From positions 762,001 to 826,000 of the forward strand of contig CP091137.1 of NCBI GenBank assembly GCA_021582295.1: a DNA stretch of 64,000 nucleotides. The letters run 5' to 3'. The notes beneath the pieces were generated by a model. It searched no databases. It saw only the letters and a program-made list of their open reading frames with translations, and was not told where the DNA came from. The position numbers and the translations under genes were made by a program. Positions 53,234 through 62,178 of the stretch are shown here, in pieces (positions within the stretch are counted from its first letter, which is position 1; each line of letters begins with the position of its first letter). The DNA is from Candidatus Thiovulum stygium. Lineage in GTDB: Bacteria; Campylobacterota; Campylobacteria; Campylobacterales; Thiovulaceae.

Positions 53234-55567
53234 ATGACAATCTACGAAATGACAAAGCAAAAGCTTCTCAAAGACAGTGAAAAACTTAATAAAAACATAA
53301 ATGAAATTTTGCAAAATGACCCAAATTATCTCATATTGGGAAAAGCTGAACGAAATAAAATCGAGGAACTTCAAAAAAGAAGTGCTGTAATTTTGCAAAA
53401 ATTACAAAAAAATGAATTTGAAATCGCAGTTATTGGTCAAGAAGATAGCGGCAAAAGTTCGCTTTTAAATGCTCTTATAGAAACTGATATTTTCCCATCA
53501 GCAAGTGGTAGAACAACTTATACATCTACAAAGTTAGTTTCAGGACAAAATGATAAAGCAGAAGTTACTATATATAATTATGATGAATTTGATGCTATTT
53601 TTATCAAGAGACTTGAATCAATAGGTATTAAAGGGTTCTCTTTTGATGCAATTAACTTAGAAGATTTTAAACAAGAATTTAAAGACCTTCCAGCTGAAAT
53701 TCAAAAACGAGCAAAACTTGATAACTCATATTCTGAAATTGAAGAGATTCTACAAGAGCAAAAAGAAATCGCGGAACTTTTAAATTCTCAAGGTGGTAAA
53801 ACTTTAACTTTTCAAGGAGCGAAGCTTCAAGAGTTCAAAAATTATGTTACTGGTGAAAAAGATGATAAAAGCAAACCTCGAGCCACAAAAGAGATAATTA
53901 TCTCTTCGTCTCAATTAAAAAAGATGTCAAATGCAATTATTTACGATGTTCCAGGATTCAATTCACCTACAAAACTTCATCAAGAACAAACTGACAAAAT
54001 GTTAAAAAATGCTGATTCTATTATTTTTATTTCAGATGTCAGTAGTCCAAATCTTAAAGGTGATGAACTTCAAACACTTGCAAAAGGCGATGATATTTAT
54101 GGAATGCCACTAAAAGATAAATTATTTATTTTTGGCAATAAATACGATAAAGCTAATAATTATAAAGAAGCAATCAATAACGAAACAAAGTTTAAACATG
54201 ATGTTTTAAGTCAAAAAGCTATCGCTGATGAAAAACGAGTTTTTATTGGTTCAGCTGGTAAATATCTTGTTGATAATAAAATTGGAAATTTAGATATTAA
54301 ATTTCAAGATTGGGTTCAATCTTCAAATGTAGCCGAATTTAGAAAAGCTATTGAGGAATATTATCGGTTTGATCGTTTTGAAGTTTTAAAGAAGAAAATT
54401 GAACAACTTCAAACTGAAATGAAAGCTGTTTTTCAAAAAGTTATCAAAACTATTTCTTTACCTGAAAAAATTACAAAACAAAGTTTAGTTCGAAAAATCG
54501 AAGATGAGGCAAAAAGAACTATTAGAAAAAGACTTAAAAGTAATCTATACCAAATTAATATGGATTTGAAAAATGAATTTCAAAATAATCAATATTTCTC
54601 TGAAAGCTTCACTAAAAAAGTTCCAGAATATTTCTCTGAAATTGATGAAAATTTGATTAATCAATATATTTCAGAATATGGAGATGACTTTGATTCTATA
54701 AATAGACAAATCAGACAAAAGCATCTTCATAATCAGTTTTTAGAAGATTTTTCTAAGCTTGTTAAAGAGATTGTTGATAATAAAACTGATGAGGTTGAAA
54801 ATAGAGTTTTTCAAGCTTTTATTTCTGCAATTGGAAATAGTTCTGAAATTGAACAGATGGCAAGAAAAGCATTTGTTTATGAAAAACAAAGTGGCAAATT
54901 TGATTATCTTTTTGAACGATTCGGTCGCAAGATGTTAGATCTTATAATTTATAATCCTATTATGGGTTCAAAACGAGAAAGCGATTATGAAACATATAGA
55001 GATGAGTTTTTATATCTTGATAGTAAATATAAAAACGATGGAACTGTTTTAAACATTGCTGTTTCTGGAAAACCTGAACCGCTAACTTCTAAAAATGGAA
55101 TTACTATATTTAAAGAACAATTTTATAAAGCTCTTCAAAAACTGCAAACCTCATCACAAGATTATGCTAAAGAGTGCGAAAACTCTCTTTTTCCACTACT
55201 TGAAAATTTAGAACAAGGTGAAAACTCTTATGACGATCAAGAACTCTTTGGTAATCGAAAAGGTAATTATTCTGGTGAAGATGTTTTAGAAGAGATTAAT
55301 CAAGATATTCGCAATTTCAAAATGATTCTAATTGAAGCAGTTATTCCTGTTTTAGACTTAGAGTCTGTTTTTATAAAACGAGTTGAAAAAGAGATTATAG
55401 TTATGATTTCAAAACTTGATAGTCAAGAATTGAATGATTTTATTCTTGATTCGCTAGATATTTATCTTGCAAAAGAACTTGCTAATGTTGATGAAAAAGT
55501 TGCTGATTATGAGCGAAAAAAAGCTATTATTGACGAAATCGAAAGATTCTTAAAAAACTCTAATTAA
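53234..55567 (+). CDS. bacterial dynamin-like GTPase
   Basis: 777 residues. Large GTPase: G1 VIGQEDSGKSS (68-76), a threonine-rich switch I (GRTTYTST, about 92-99), a helical insert of about 120 residues, G3 D238-VPGF, G4 N302-KYD. The remainder is a long helical stalk without obvious membrane helices. Bacterial dynamins remodel membranes; some contribute to phage tolerance or toxin release. First gene after tRNA-Phe, own AAAAGGAG ribosome site. Its last codons (LKNSN, stop) are repeated in the next gene. Confidence 0.88.
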   Translation: MTIYEMTKQKLLKDSEKLNKNINEILQNDPNYLILGKAERNKIEELQKRSAVILQKLQKNEFEIAVIGQEDSGKSSLLNALIETDIFPSASGRTTYTSTKLVSGQNDKAEVTIYNYDEFDAIFIKRLESIGIKGFSFDAINLEDFKQEFKDLPAEIQKRAKLDNSYSEIEEILQEQKEIAELLNSQGGKTLTFQGAKLQEFKNYVTGEKDDKSKPRATKEIIISSSQLKKMSNAIIYDVPGFNSPTKLHQEQTDKMLKNADSIIFISDVSSPNLKGDELQTLAKGDDIYGMPLKDKLFIFGNKYDKANNYKEAINNETKFKHDVLSQKAIADEKRVFIGSAGKYLVDNKIGNLDIKFQDWVQSSNVAEFRKAIEEYYRFDRFEVLKKKIEQLQTEMKAVFQKVIKTISLPEKITKQSLVRKIEDEAKRTIRKRLKSNLYQINMDLKNEFQNNQYFSESFTKKVPEYFSEIDENLINQYISEYGDDFDSINRQIRQKHLHNQFLEDFSKLVKEIVDNKTDEVENRVFQAFISAIGNSSEIEQMARKAFVYEKQSGKFDYLFERFGRKMLDLIIYNPIMGSKRESDYETYRDEFLYLDSKYKNDGTVLNIAVSGKPEPLTSKNGITIFKEQFYKALQKLQTSSQDYAKECENSLFPLLENLEQGENSYDDQELFGNRKGNYSGEDVLEEINQDIRNFKMILIEAVIPVLDLESVFIKRVEKEIIVMISKLDSQELNDFILDSLDIYLAKELANVDEKVADYERKKAIIDEIERFLKNSN

Positions 55568-55636
55568 ATAAAATTACATTCTGGGGCTATTTTGCCCCAA
55601 ATAAACATAAAAGGATAAATGTAAATGGCTTATACT
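55550..55636 (+). repeat. 87-bp direct repeat, copy 1 (copy 2 at 56054-56140)
   Basis: Each copy runs from the last five codons of one gene (LKNSN), through the stop, a TGGGGC/GCCCCA hairpin (55582-55599; 56086-56103), an AAGGA ribosome site, and the first codons (MAYT) of the next. The two copies are 504 bp apart with one mismatch. They flank the 55625-56071 gene exactly, so recombination would delete or multiply that gene as a 504-bp cassette. Confidence 0.9.
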
Positions 55637-56071
55637 AATATTTATGACTTAGCTATGGAACAACAAGCATACGAAGAAGCTATGGAACAACAAGCATACG
55701 AAGAAGCTATGGAACAACAAGCATACGAAGAAGCTATGGAACAACAAGCATATGAAGAAGCTATGGAACAACAAGCATACGAAGAAGCTATGGAACAACA
55801 AGCATACGAAGAAGCTATGGAACAACAAGCATATGAAGAAGCTATGGAACAACAAGCATATGAAGAAGCTATGGAACAACAAGCATATGAAGAAGCTATG
55901 GAACAACAAGCATATGAAGAAGCTATGGAACAACAAGCACACGAAGAAGATGATGATATGATCAATTTATATAATATGTTAATGATTGAAGATGGAGAAC
56001 CTGTTTATCTTTCAGATGGAGTTTGGCTTTATCCTAATGGTAGAATGGTAGATTTAAAAAACTCTAATTAA
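55625..56071 (+). CDS. acidic 9-residue-repeat protein
   Basis: 148 residues: MAYTNIYDL, then eleven tandem AMEQQAYEE units (residues 10-108; last one AHEE), then a 40-residue non-repeat end (EDGEPVYLSDGVWLYPNG). The repeats predict one long, strongly acidic helix. Silent TAC/TAT changes among units, with every unit kept in frame, support translation. It lies between two 87-bp direct repeats, between the dynamin and another repeat protein. Function unknown. Confidence 0.8.
   Translation: MAYTNIYDLAMEQQAYEEAMEQQAYEEAMEQQAYEEAMEQQAYEEAMEQQAYEEAMEQQAYEEAMEQQAYEEAMEQQAYEEAMEQQAYEEAMEQQAYEEAMEQQAHEEDDDMINLYNMLMIEDGEPVYLSDGVWLYPNGRMVDLKNSN
55652..55948 (+). repeat. 27-bp coding minisatellite, 11 copies
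   Basis: Eleven uninterrupted 27-bp units (GCTATGGAACAACAAGCATA core) encode AMEQQAYEE. Units differ almost only at the TAC/TAT position. The unit is a multiple of three, so copy-number change keeps the frame. There are no unique spacers, so it is not a CRISPR array. Confidence 0.95.
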
Positions 56072-56128
56072 ATAGAATTACATTCTGGGGCTATTTTGCC
56101 CCAAATAAACATAAAAGGATAAATGTAA

Positions 56129-56401
56129 ATGGCTTATACTGATGACTTTGCAATAGCAGGAGTTTCTAAATTCACTGTTCGCACAATAATTTCAAATCTT
56201 AATATAACTATTCTAAGTACTCATCCAGATGGAGATAAAGATATTTCTGATTCTGATGTTCCAAAACTAAGAACGGCTATTAAAATAGTTCAAAAAGATC
56301 AAACTCTTTTAGAAAATGTTCCAAAACTAAGAACGGCTATTAAAATAGTTCAAAAGATCAAACTCTTTAGAAAATGTTCCAAAACTAAGAACGGCTATTA
56401 A
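56129..56401 (+). CDS. 20/22-residue-repeat protein, N-terminal part
   Basis: Starts MAYT with the same leader as the gene before it. After about 45 unique residues come VPKLRTAIKIVQKDQTLLEN units. The second unit is 58 bp instead of 60 (one A and one T missing), which throws the frame and ends the ORF. The repeat array continues in another frame (next entry), so the gene was or is 56129-56867. Confidence 0.6.
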   Translation: MAYTDDFAIAGVSKFTVRTIISNLNITILSTHPDGDKDISDSDVPKLRTAIKIVQKDQTLLENVPKLRTAIKIVQKIKLFRKCSKTKNGY

Positions 56402-56590
56402 AATAGTTCAAAAAGATAAAACTTTTTTAGAATTAGAAAATGTTCCAAAACTAAGAACGGCTATTAAAATAGTTCAAAAAGATGAAACTTTTTTAGAAAA
56501 TGCTCCAAAATTAAAAATGGCTATTAAAATAGTTCAAAAAGATGAAACTTTTTTAGAATTAGAAAATGTTCCAAAATTAAAAATAGCTGT
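56261..56590 (+). repeat. 60/66-bp tandem coding repeat
   Basis: Units begin with CCAAAACTAA or CCAAAATTAA at 56261, 56321, 56379, 56445, 56505 and 56571, so spacings are 60, 58, 66, 60 and 66 bp. The 66-bp forms add two codons (Glu-Leu). The 58-bp unit is the only one breaking the multiple-of-three rule. Confidence 0.9.
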
Positions 56591-56867
56591 TCGTCAAGAA
56601 CTTAAAAAATATGTAAAAAAGTTTTACGATGATATACCATTGAATGATAGAGAAGACAAGTTTATTATGCAACAGTTTGATGAATTGTTAAAACAATATG
56701 ATTTACAAGATTATAAAAATGAGATTGTTAGTTCTAATAGCGAAACAAATCTATTTGAAACTTTACAAGCTGAAAACGAAAAACTAAAAGCTGAACTTGA
56801 CCTCATCGAAAAAGATAAAATTGCTACTGCAGAAATTATAAAAAGAATTGGTGAAAAGTATTTTTAG
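56517..56867 (+). CDS. 20/22-residue-repeat protein, C-terminal part
   Basis: 116-residue ORF opening at an ATG inside a repeat; the frame is open from about 56360. After the last units it becomes a helical, charged domain (QELKKYVKKFYDDIPLNDRED) and a coiled-coil end (ETLQAENEKLKAELDLIEK). A GATGAGGT copy (antisense) encodes DLI. It might be expressed only after a frame-restoring change in the repeat array. Confidence 0.6.
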   Translation: MAIKIVQKDETFLELENVPKLKIAVRQELKKYVKKFYDDIPLNDREDKFIMQQFDELLKQYDLQDYKNEIVSSNSETNLFETLQAENEKLKAELDLIEKDKIATAEIIKRIGEKYF

Positions 56868-56884
56868 TATAAAGGAGTTATCAA

Positions 56885-57628
56885 ATGAGCAATGAATTAG
56901 AACTTGAGCTTTTAGAAAAAATCGCTAAACTTGAAAAAGAGATTCTTAAGCTTTCTGGCAAAACAGAAAAAGATGAGATTCCATCTTTCTCATACTCAAA
57001 AATTAAAAAAGAGGATTTAGAACAGCTTTTTAATTTAAAACGATGTTTTAATAAATCTATTTTTAATAGCTGGTTTGATAATATTTTAGAGATTGATTCG
57101 AATATAGAAAATTTTTTAAATAATTTGCTAGAAAAAGAGCGAGATTATATTCAAATATACAAAGAAGAAGATTTGAAAGTTAAATTTATAAGTCAAATTA
57201 TAAATTTTGTTGATTTTAAAATTGGTTACGAAATTCGTGATTTTTATGAAGAAACTCTAATTTATAAAACAGATAGATTTATTTTTAACGGCACAACCGA
57301 TTTTCTTGTCTCAACAGGTTTTGAACGAGCTGAAAAACCATATTTTTTTATTCAAGAGTTTAAAAAAGGTCGAGATTTTTCTGATCCAGAACCGCAACTT
57401 TTAGCTGAACTTATCGCTGGTTTAGAACTAAATAATTGGCAAAAAATCAAAGGTGCTTATATTATTGGTGCAATTTGGAATTTTGTTATTTTAGAGAAAT
57501 TAGGTGAAAATAGTTACTGCTATTATGTTTCTCAGAATTTCGATTCAACAGATATTTTAAAATTAAAATATATTTATAAAAATTTACTATTTATTAAAAA
57601 TGAAATCATAAAAGGAGTTGTAAAATAA
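56885..57628 (+). CDS. PD-(D/E)XK nuclease-like protein (copy 1)
   Basis: 247 residues. A short coiled N-terminus (SNELELELLEKIAKLEKEIL), helical middle, then a restriction-fold core: D139 (NGTTDFLVS), E158-F-K160 (YFFIQEFKKG), and a DPEPQLLAELIAGL helix with Gln171. The pattern fits PD-(D/E)XK enzymes; activity is inferred. It starts with AAAGGAG and ATG. A second copy follows, overlapping its stop. Confidence 0.75.
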   Translation: MSNELELELLEKIAKLEKEILKLSGKTEKDEIPSFSYSKIKKEDLEQLFNLKRCFNKSIFNSWFDNILEIDSNIENFLNNLLEKERDYIQIYKEEDLKVKFISQIINFVDFKIGYEIRDFYEETLIYKTDRFIFNGTTDFLVSTGFERAEKPYFFIQEFKKGRDFSDPEPQLLAELIAGLELNNWQKIKGAYIIGAIWNFVILEKLGENSYCYYVSQNFDSTDILKLKYIYKNLLFIKNEIIKGVVK

Positions 57629-58371
57629 GCAACGAATTAGAACTTGAGCTTTTAGAAAAAATCGCTAAGCTTGAAAAAGAGATTCTTAAGCTTTCTGGCA
57701 AAACAGAAAAAGATGAGATTCCATCTTTCTCTTTTAGTAATATTAGTGAAAACGAACTAAATAGTATAGTTGAAATTGAACAAAAATTTATTGAACATCA
57801 ATTTGATAGCTGGTTTAACTCAAAAATCGAGATTTCTGATGAGGTTGAAAATTTTCTCAAAATTCTTTTATTAAAAGTTAAAAATCTTATTCAAAGCTTT
57901 CACGAAGAGGATTTAAAGTTACATTTTTTATCGCCTCTATTCTTAAAAATTGATTTTTTATCATTTGAAAATAATTGTCGTGATTTTTATAATGAGAAGC
58001 TAACTTATAAAACAGATAAATTTATTCTAAATGGGGAAGTAGATTTTGTTCTAGCACGAGGATTAAAACGATCAAAAATACCATATTTTTTTATTCAAGA
58101 GTTTAAAAAAGGTAAAAAGCAATCAGATCCTGAACCGCAACTTTTAGCTGAACTTATCGCTGGTTTGGAACTAAATAATTGGCAAAAAATCAAAGGTGCT
58201 TATATTATTGGTGCAATTTGGAATTTTGTTATTTTAGAGAAATTAGGCGAAAATAGATATCAATATTTTGTTAGCGAGAATTTCGATTCTACAAAAATAG
58301 AAGATTTAAAACACATTTATAAAAATTTACTAATTATTAAAAATGAAATCATAAAAGGAGTGATAAAATGA
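57625..58371 (+). CDS. PD-(D/E)XK nuclease-like protein (copy 2, ATA start?)
   Basis: The frame is open for 248 codons and parallels copy 1 throughout: identical N-terminus, GEVDFVLARG then YFFIQEFKKG for the D and ExK motifs, near-identical C-terminus from the ExK onward, diverged middle. Where copy 1 has ATGAGC, this copy has ATAAGC, so the start has become ATA, preceded by AAAGGAG. The first true ATG (58165) lies downstream of the active site. It is either ATA-initiated, coupled to the stop of copy 1, or silenced by one base. The 3' end overlaps the helicase start (ATGA). Confidence 0.65.
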   Translation: MSNELELELLEKIAKLEKEILKLSGKTEKDEIPSFSFSNISENELNSIVEIEQKFIEHQFDSWFNSKIEISDEVENFLKILLLKVKNLIQSFHEEDLKLHFLSPLFLKIDFLSFENNCRDFYNEKLTYKTDKFILNGEVDFVLARGLKRSKIPYFFIQEFKKGKKQSDPEPQLLAELIAGLELNNWQKIKGAYIIGAIWNFVILEKLGENRYQYFVSENFDSTKIEDLKHIYKNLLIIKNEIIKGVIK

Positions 58372-59318
58372 ATCATGGAAAATGTCGAGAATTAATAAAA
58401 ACACTTCCAAATTCAATTTCTGCAAATGAAAAAGCTGAAATCGAACAAATTTTAAAAAATATTGGAGAAAAATTCTTGAAACATAATAATAAAGAAAATC
58501 AAAAGATTAAATTAAGTGAAGAACAGCTCAAAGCAATAAATTATGAAGCTAAATATATTCTTTTAAAAGCTCGTGCTGGAAGTGGCAAAACTGAAGTTCT
58601 CGTTCAACGAACTAAACGATTATTAAAAAGTGGTATTAAATCTAATGAGATACTTTTATTGGCTTTTAATAAAAATATCGCTAATGAAATGGCTGAACGA
58701 ATTGGCGAGAATTTTAAAAATACAAAAACTTTTCACTCTTTTGCTTATTCGATTGTTCAACCGCAAAATGAGATTTTAATGGATCGAAAACAGCTTGTTT
58801 TTATTCAAAATCTTGTAAATAATGAGTGTCATCAATATCATTCGATTAATTGCAAAGATATCGGAAATGATGAACTTACTCAACAATTTTATAATTTATC
58901 ACCAGAAGATTTTGTTAAATATATTAGAAACAGATCTGATATTTCTCTTTCATTGGAGGAAATGACAAATATTAAAGAAAAATATATTGCTGATTTTATT
59001 TTTGAACATAATTTAAATTATAAAGATATAAATCTTATAGATATTTCAGATATAAATTTAAAAAAAGGTAACAAAGAGCTACGAGAACAATTTGAAGAGA
59101 TCTTAAAAACTGGTTTTAATAAAATTGGAAAAACTATTAAAAAATTATCTGAAAAAGATATTTTTAATAAAATGGGCTTTATTCCAATTCTTAAAATTAC
59201 AGAAAGAATTTTGAGTTTTATTTCAAATGCAAAAGCAAAAAAACTATCACCCGAAGATTTATCTACCAAGATATATAATTTTCAAGATTCAAATAAATTG
59301 AGTTTATTGATTTTTTAA
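58368..59318 (+). CDS. UvrD/Rep-like SF1 helicase, N-terminal part
   Basis: 316 residues. After 45 helical residues: the Q-motif region LSEEQLKAINYEAKYILLKA, Walker A ARAGSGKTEVLVQR, motif Ia LLLAFNKNIANEMAERI and TKTFHSFAYSIV. The frame stops just before motif II; one missing base near 59297 separates it from the continuation (EFIDFLKFANHIYSQYE). ATGA overlap with copy 2 of the nuclease suggests they work together. Confidence 0.8.
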   Translation: MNHGKCRELIKTLPNSISANEKAEIEQILKNIGEKFLKHNNKENQKIKLSEEQLKAINYEAKYILLKARAGSGKTEVLVQRTKRLLKSGIKSNEILLLAFNKNIANEMAERIGENFKNTKTFHSFAYSIVQPQNEILMDRKQLVFIQNLVNNECHQYHSINCKDIGNDELTQQFYNLSPEDFVKYIRNRSDISLSLEEMTNIKEKYIADFIFEHNLNYKDINLIDISDINLKKGNKELREQFEEILKTGFNKIGKTIKKLSEKDIFNKMGFIPILKITERILSFISNAKAKKLSPEDLSTKIYNFQDSNKLSLLIF

Positions 59319-60054
59319 AATTTGCAAATCATATTTATAGCCAATATGAAAATAGCAATAAAACTGATTTTCAAGACCTTTTAATTCGTGCAACAGAAAA
59401 AATTCAAGAACAAAATATACATCAAATTAAACATATTTTTATTGATGAGTTTCAAGATTTTTCACCACTATTTTATGAATTAATAAAAAAAATAGTAAAT
59501 CTAAAAAAAGATATTAATATTTTTGCAGTTGGTGATGATTGGCAAGGAATTAATGGTTTTGCTGGAGCAGAATTAAAATATTTTACTAATTTTGAACAAT
59601 ATTTTAAAAATGCTAAGATATTATCTATGCTAACAAATTACAGAAGTAAAAGCACAATTGTTGAATTTAGCAATAATATTTTAAGTGGCGAAAAGGCGAT
59701 AGCTTCACAAAATGGTGGTGAAATTATCGAGAAATTTAATATTAATAATATTATTAATAATCTCGAAAAAGATAAAACTCTCGGAATTATTGTCAGATCT
59801 AATTAAAAAAAAAAGAGATTAAATTAATTACAAAAACTGATAATGTAAAAATATTAACTGCTCATAAATCAAAAGGTTTGCAATATGATGAGGTGATAAT
59901 TTGGAACAAAACTCAGTTTATAAAAAATCAATCTCACAAAGATAATATTTTCTTTAAGATCTTTGAAAAAACTGATAATGAAATTATAGAAGAGGAAAAA
60001 CGATTATTTTATGTAGCTGTAACTAGAGCTAAAGATAAATTATATATTCAATGA
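59300..60054 (+). pseudogene. UvrD/Rep-like helicase, C-terminal part (two frames)
   Basis: 59300-59806 reads motif II FIDEFQDFSPL, motif III AVGDDWQGINGFAG, motif IV MLTNYRSKSTI, and IIVRSN before a TAA at a ten-A run. 59803-60054 continues in the next frame with motif V ILTAHKSKGLQYDEVII and motif VI RLFYVAVTRAKDKLYI. All SF1A motifs survive in order over about 562 residues, each break being one missing base. That is a recent lesion, a sequencing error, or frameshift expression. Confidence 0.75.
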
Positions 60055-60100
60055 TGTTTTGATAAAATCTTAAAAAATTTAATATATTTAAGGAAATATC

Positions 60101-62059
60101 TTGATAAAATCCAATTTTTTAGAATTTCCAACTGATCCATTAGAAAATGGAATCGAAAAAGTTGAAAAATTAATTCGCGAAAATCTAACAGAAATTGATA
60201 ATTTAATTTCTATAAAAAATAAAAATTATTTGAATTTCGTAGCTCCAATTTCTGATTTACATCGTAAAATGCATGAACTTATTGTTCCAATTTCTCATAT
60301 TCATTATGTAAAAAATAGTCAAAAAAGCAAAGATATTTATACTGCGATTTTGCCTCAATTATCAAATTATGATAGTGAAATTTCTCAAAATCTTGAAATT
60401 TTTCGAGGTCTCAAAGAGATTTCTGAAGAAGGTTTAAATTCTGAACAGCTCAAAGTTTTGCATGATATGTTGCTCGATTTTCGACTTAATGGTGCTGAAC
60501 TTCAAGAAAATCAAAAAGAGAGACTAAAAATTATCGATTCTGAATTATCTGAACTTTCAAATAATTTTTATCAAAATAGTCAAGATGATATCGATAGTTA
60601 TAGTCTCGAAATTTTTGATAAAAATGATGTTGCCGAAATGCCTGAAAGTGAATTAAATTCTGCAAAATCAGAATCTAATGATAAAACTAGTTGGAAATTT
60701 AATTTAAAAGGACCAAGTTATTTAGCTTATATGACTAACGGCAATAATAGAACTCTTCGAGAAGACTTATATCGTGCTTATGTTACTGTTGGTAAAAATA
60801 ATATTAGTATTATAGATAAAATTTTAAAATTACGAAATGAACGAGCTGTTTTATTAGGTTTTAATAATTTTGCTGAATTGTCAATTGCCGATAAAATGGC
60901 TAGTAATACAGAGGCTGTTTTAGATTTTTTATATAAACTTGCTAATAAAACTCGTTTAAAAGCAAAAAATGAATTTGAAAATCTTAAAAAATTCTCTAAA
61001 CTCGAAAACATCGCCTCTTACGATATTGCTTATTACAGTGAAAAATATCGAAAAGAATTTTTGGCAATTGATGAAGAAAAATTTCGTCCATATTTTGAAA
61101 GAGATATGACAATTAAAGGAACTTTTAATTTTTTAAGTCATCTTTTTGAAATTGAATTCAACAAAGTTGAAAATATCGATTTATGGCATTCTGATGCTGA
61201 ACTTTATGAAATTAAAGATAAAAATAGCAATAAAATTATTGGTAGATTATATTTAGATCTTGAAGCTCGTGAAGGTAAAAGAAATGGAGCTTGGATGGAA
61301 GGTTGGGAAAGTCATCGAGTTTATGAAAATAAAGAGTATTTAGCTTCTGCTTTTATAGTTTGCAATTTTCCAAAAGCAACAGAAACTCAAAAAGCACTTT
61401 GGCGACACGATGATTTACATACTTTTTTACATGAAATGGGACATGCACTTCACCATATTCTTTCAGAAGTTAATGAATCGCCAATTTCTGGAACTGACGG
61501 AGTTGAATGGGATGCCGTTGAATTTCCATCGCAGTTTTTAGAGAATTTTTCTTATGAGCCTCAATTTTTACAATCTTTTGCACAACATTATCAAACTAGC
61601 GACTATTTATCAATAGAAATGATAAATAGTCTTGTAAAAGCAAAAAATTTTCAATCTGCAATGAAAACTGTTCGACAACTTGAATTTTCAATTTTTGATT
61701 TTAAATTACATATGGGAAATTATCAAGGCAATGAGATTCAAAATTTATTAAATTCAATTCGAAAAGATCTTGTGCCACTATTACCACCTGAATATAATCG
61801 TTCGCAAAATAACTTTTCTCATATATTTTCTGGAGGATATTCAGCGGGTTATTATAGTTATAAATGGGCAGAAGTTTTAAGTGCTGATTTATATTTAGAG
61901 ATGATCGATAAAGGAATTTTTGAGAGCGGTTTAAATTTGAAATTTCGCGATGAGGTTTTAAAAAAAGGTGGTTCTGCTTCAATGTCTGAACTTTTTTATA
62001 AAATTTTAAATCGCCAACCAGACGAAACTAAACTTTTAAGACTTCACGGTATTGACTAA
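60101..62059 (+). CDS. prlC: M3-family oligopeptidase (oligopeptidase A-like)
   Basis: 652 residues. Zinc site H444-E-M-G-H448 (LHEMGHALHH) with the third ligand expected in EFPSQFLENF downstream; GYSAGYYSYKWAEVL near the C-terminus. M3 enzymes (PrlC, thimet oligopeptidase) cut short peptides in the cytosol. Start TTG with AAGGAAA upstream. Length is close to E. coli PrlC (680). Confidence 0.94.
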   Translation: MIKSNFLEFPTDPLENGIEKVEKLIRENLTEIDNLISIKNKNYLNFVAPISDLHRKMHELIVPISHIHYVKNSQKSKDIYTAILPQLSNYDSEISQNLEIFRGLKEISEEGLNSEQLKVLHDMLLDFRLNGAELQENQKERLKIIDSELSELSNNFYQNSQDDIDSYSLEIFDKNDVAEMPESELNSAKSESNDKTSWKFNLKGPSYLAYMTNGNNRTLREDLYRAYVTVGKNNISIIDKILKLRNERAVLLGFNNFAELSIADKMASNTEAVLDFLYKLANKTRLKAKNEFENLKKFSKLENIASYDIAYYSEKYRKEFLAIDEEKFRPYFERDMTIKGTFNFLSHLFEIEFNKVENIDLWHSDAELYEIKDKNSNKIIGRLYLDLEAREGKRNGAWMEGWESHRVYENKEYLASAFIVCNFPKATETQKALWRHDDLHTFLHEMGHALHHILSEVNESPISGTDGVEWDAVEFPSQFLENFSYEPQFLQSFAQHYQTSDYLSIEMINSLVKAKNFQSAMKTVRQLEFSIFDFKLHMGNYQGNEIQNLLNSIRKDLVPLLPPEYNRSQNNFSHIFSGGYSAGYYSYKWAEVLSADLYLEMIDKGIFESGLNLKFRDEVLKKGGSASMSELFYKILNRQPDETKLLRLHGID

Positions 62060-62178
62060 AAAAATTTTATTAACAATGTTTTTATCTACTTGGATAGGTT
62101 CTGATTTTGAGATTTGTGCAAAATAATAGTTAATTCTGATATCATAAAATTTTACTAATCTTATAAAAAGGATTTCTT

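Noticed and set aside
55652-55948. Regular short repeats suggesting a CRISPR array
   Set aside because: Units are contiguous with no unique spacers and are translated in frame. No cas genes are in the window, despite the Argonaute.
55642-55965. Cys/Ser-rich ORF on the minus strand over the minisatellite
   Set aside because: It exists only because the 27-bp unit is open in several frames; the plus-strand frame has the unique ends and a ribosome site.
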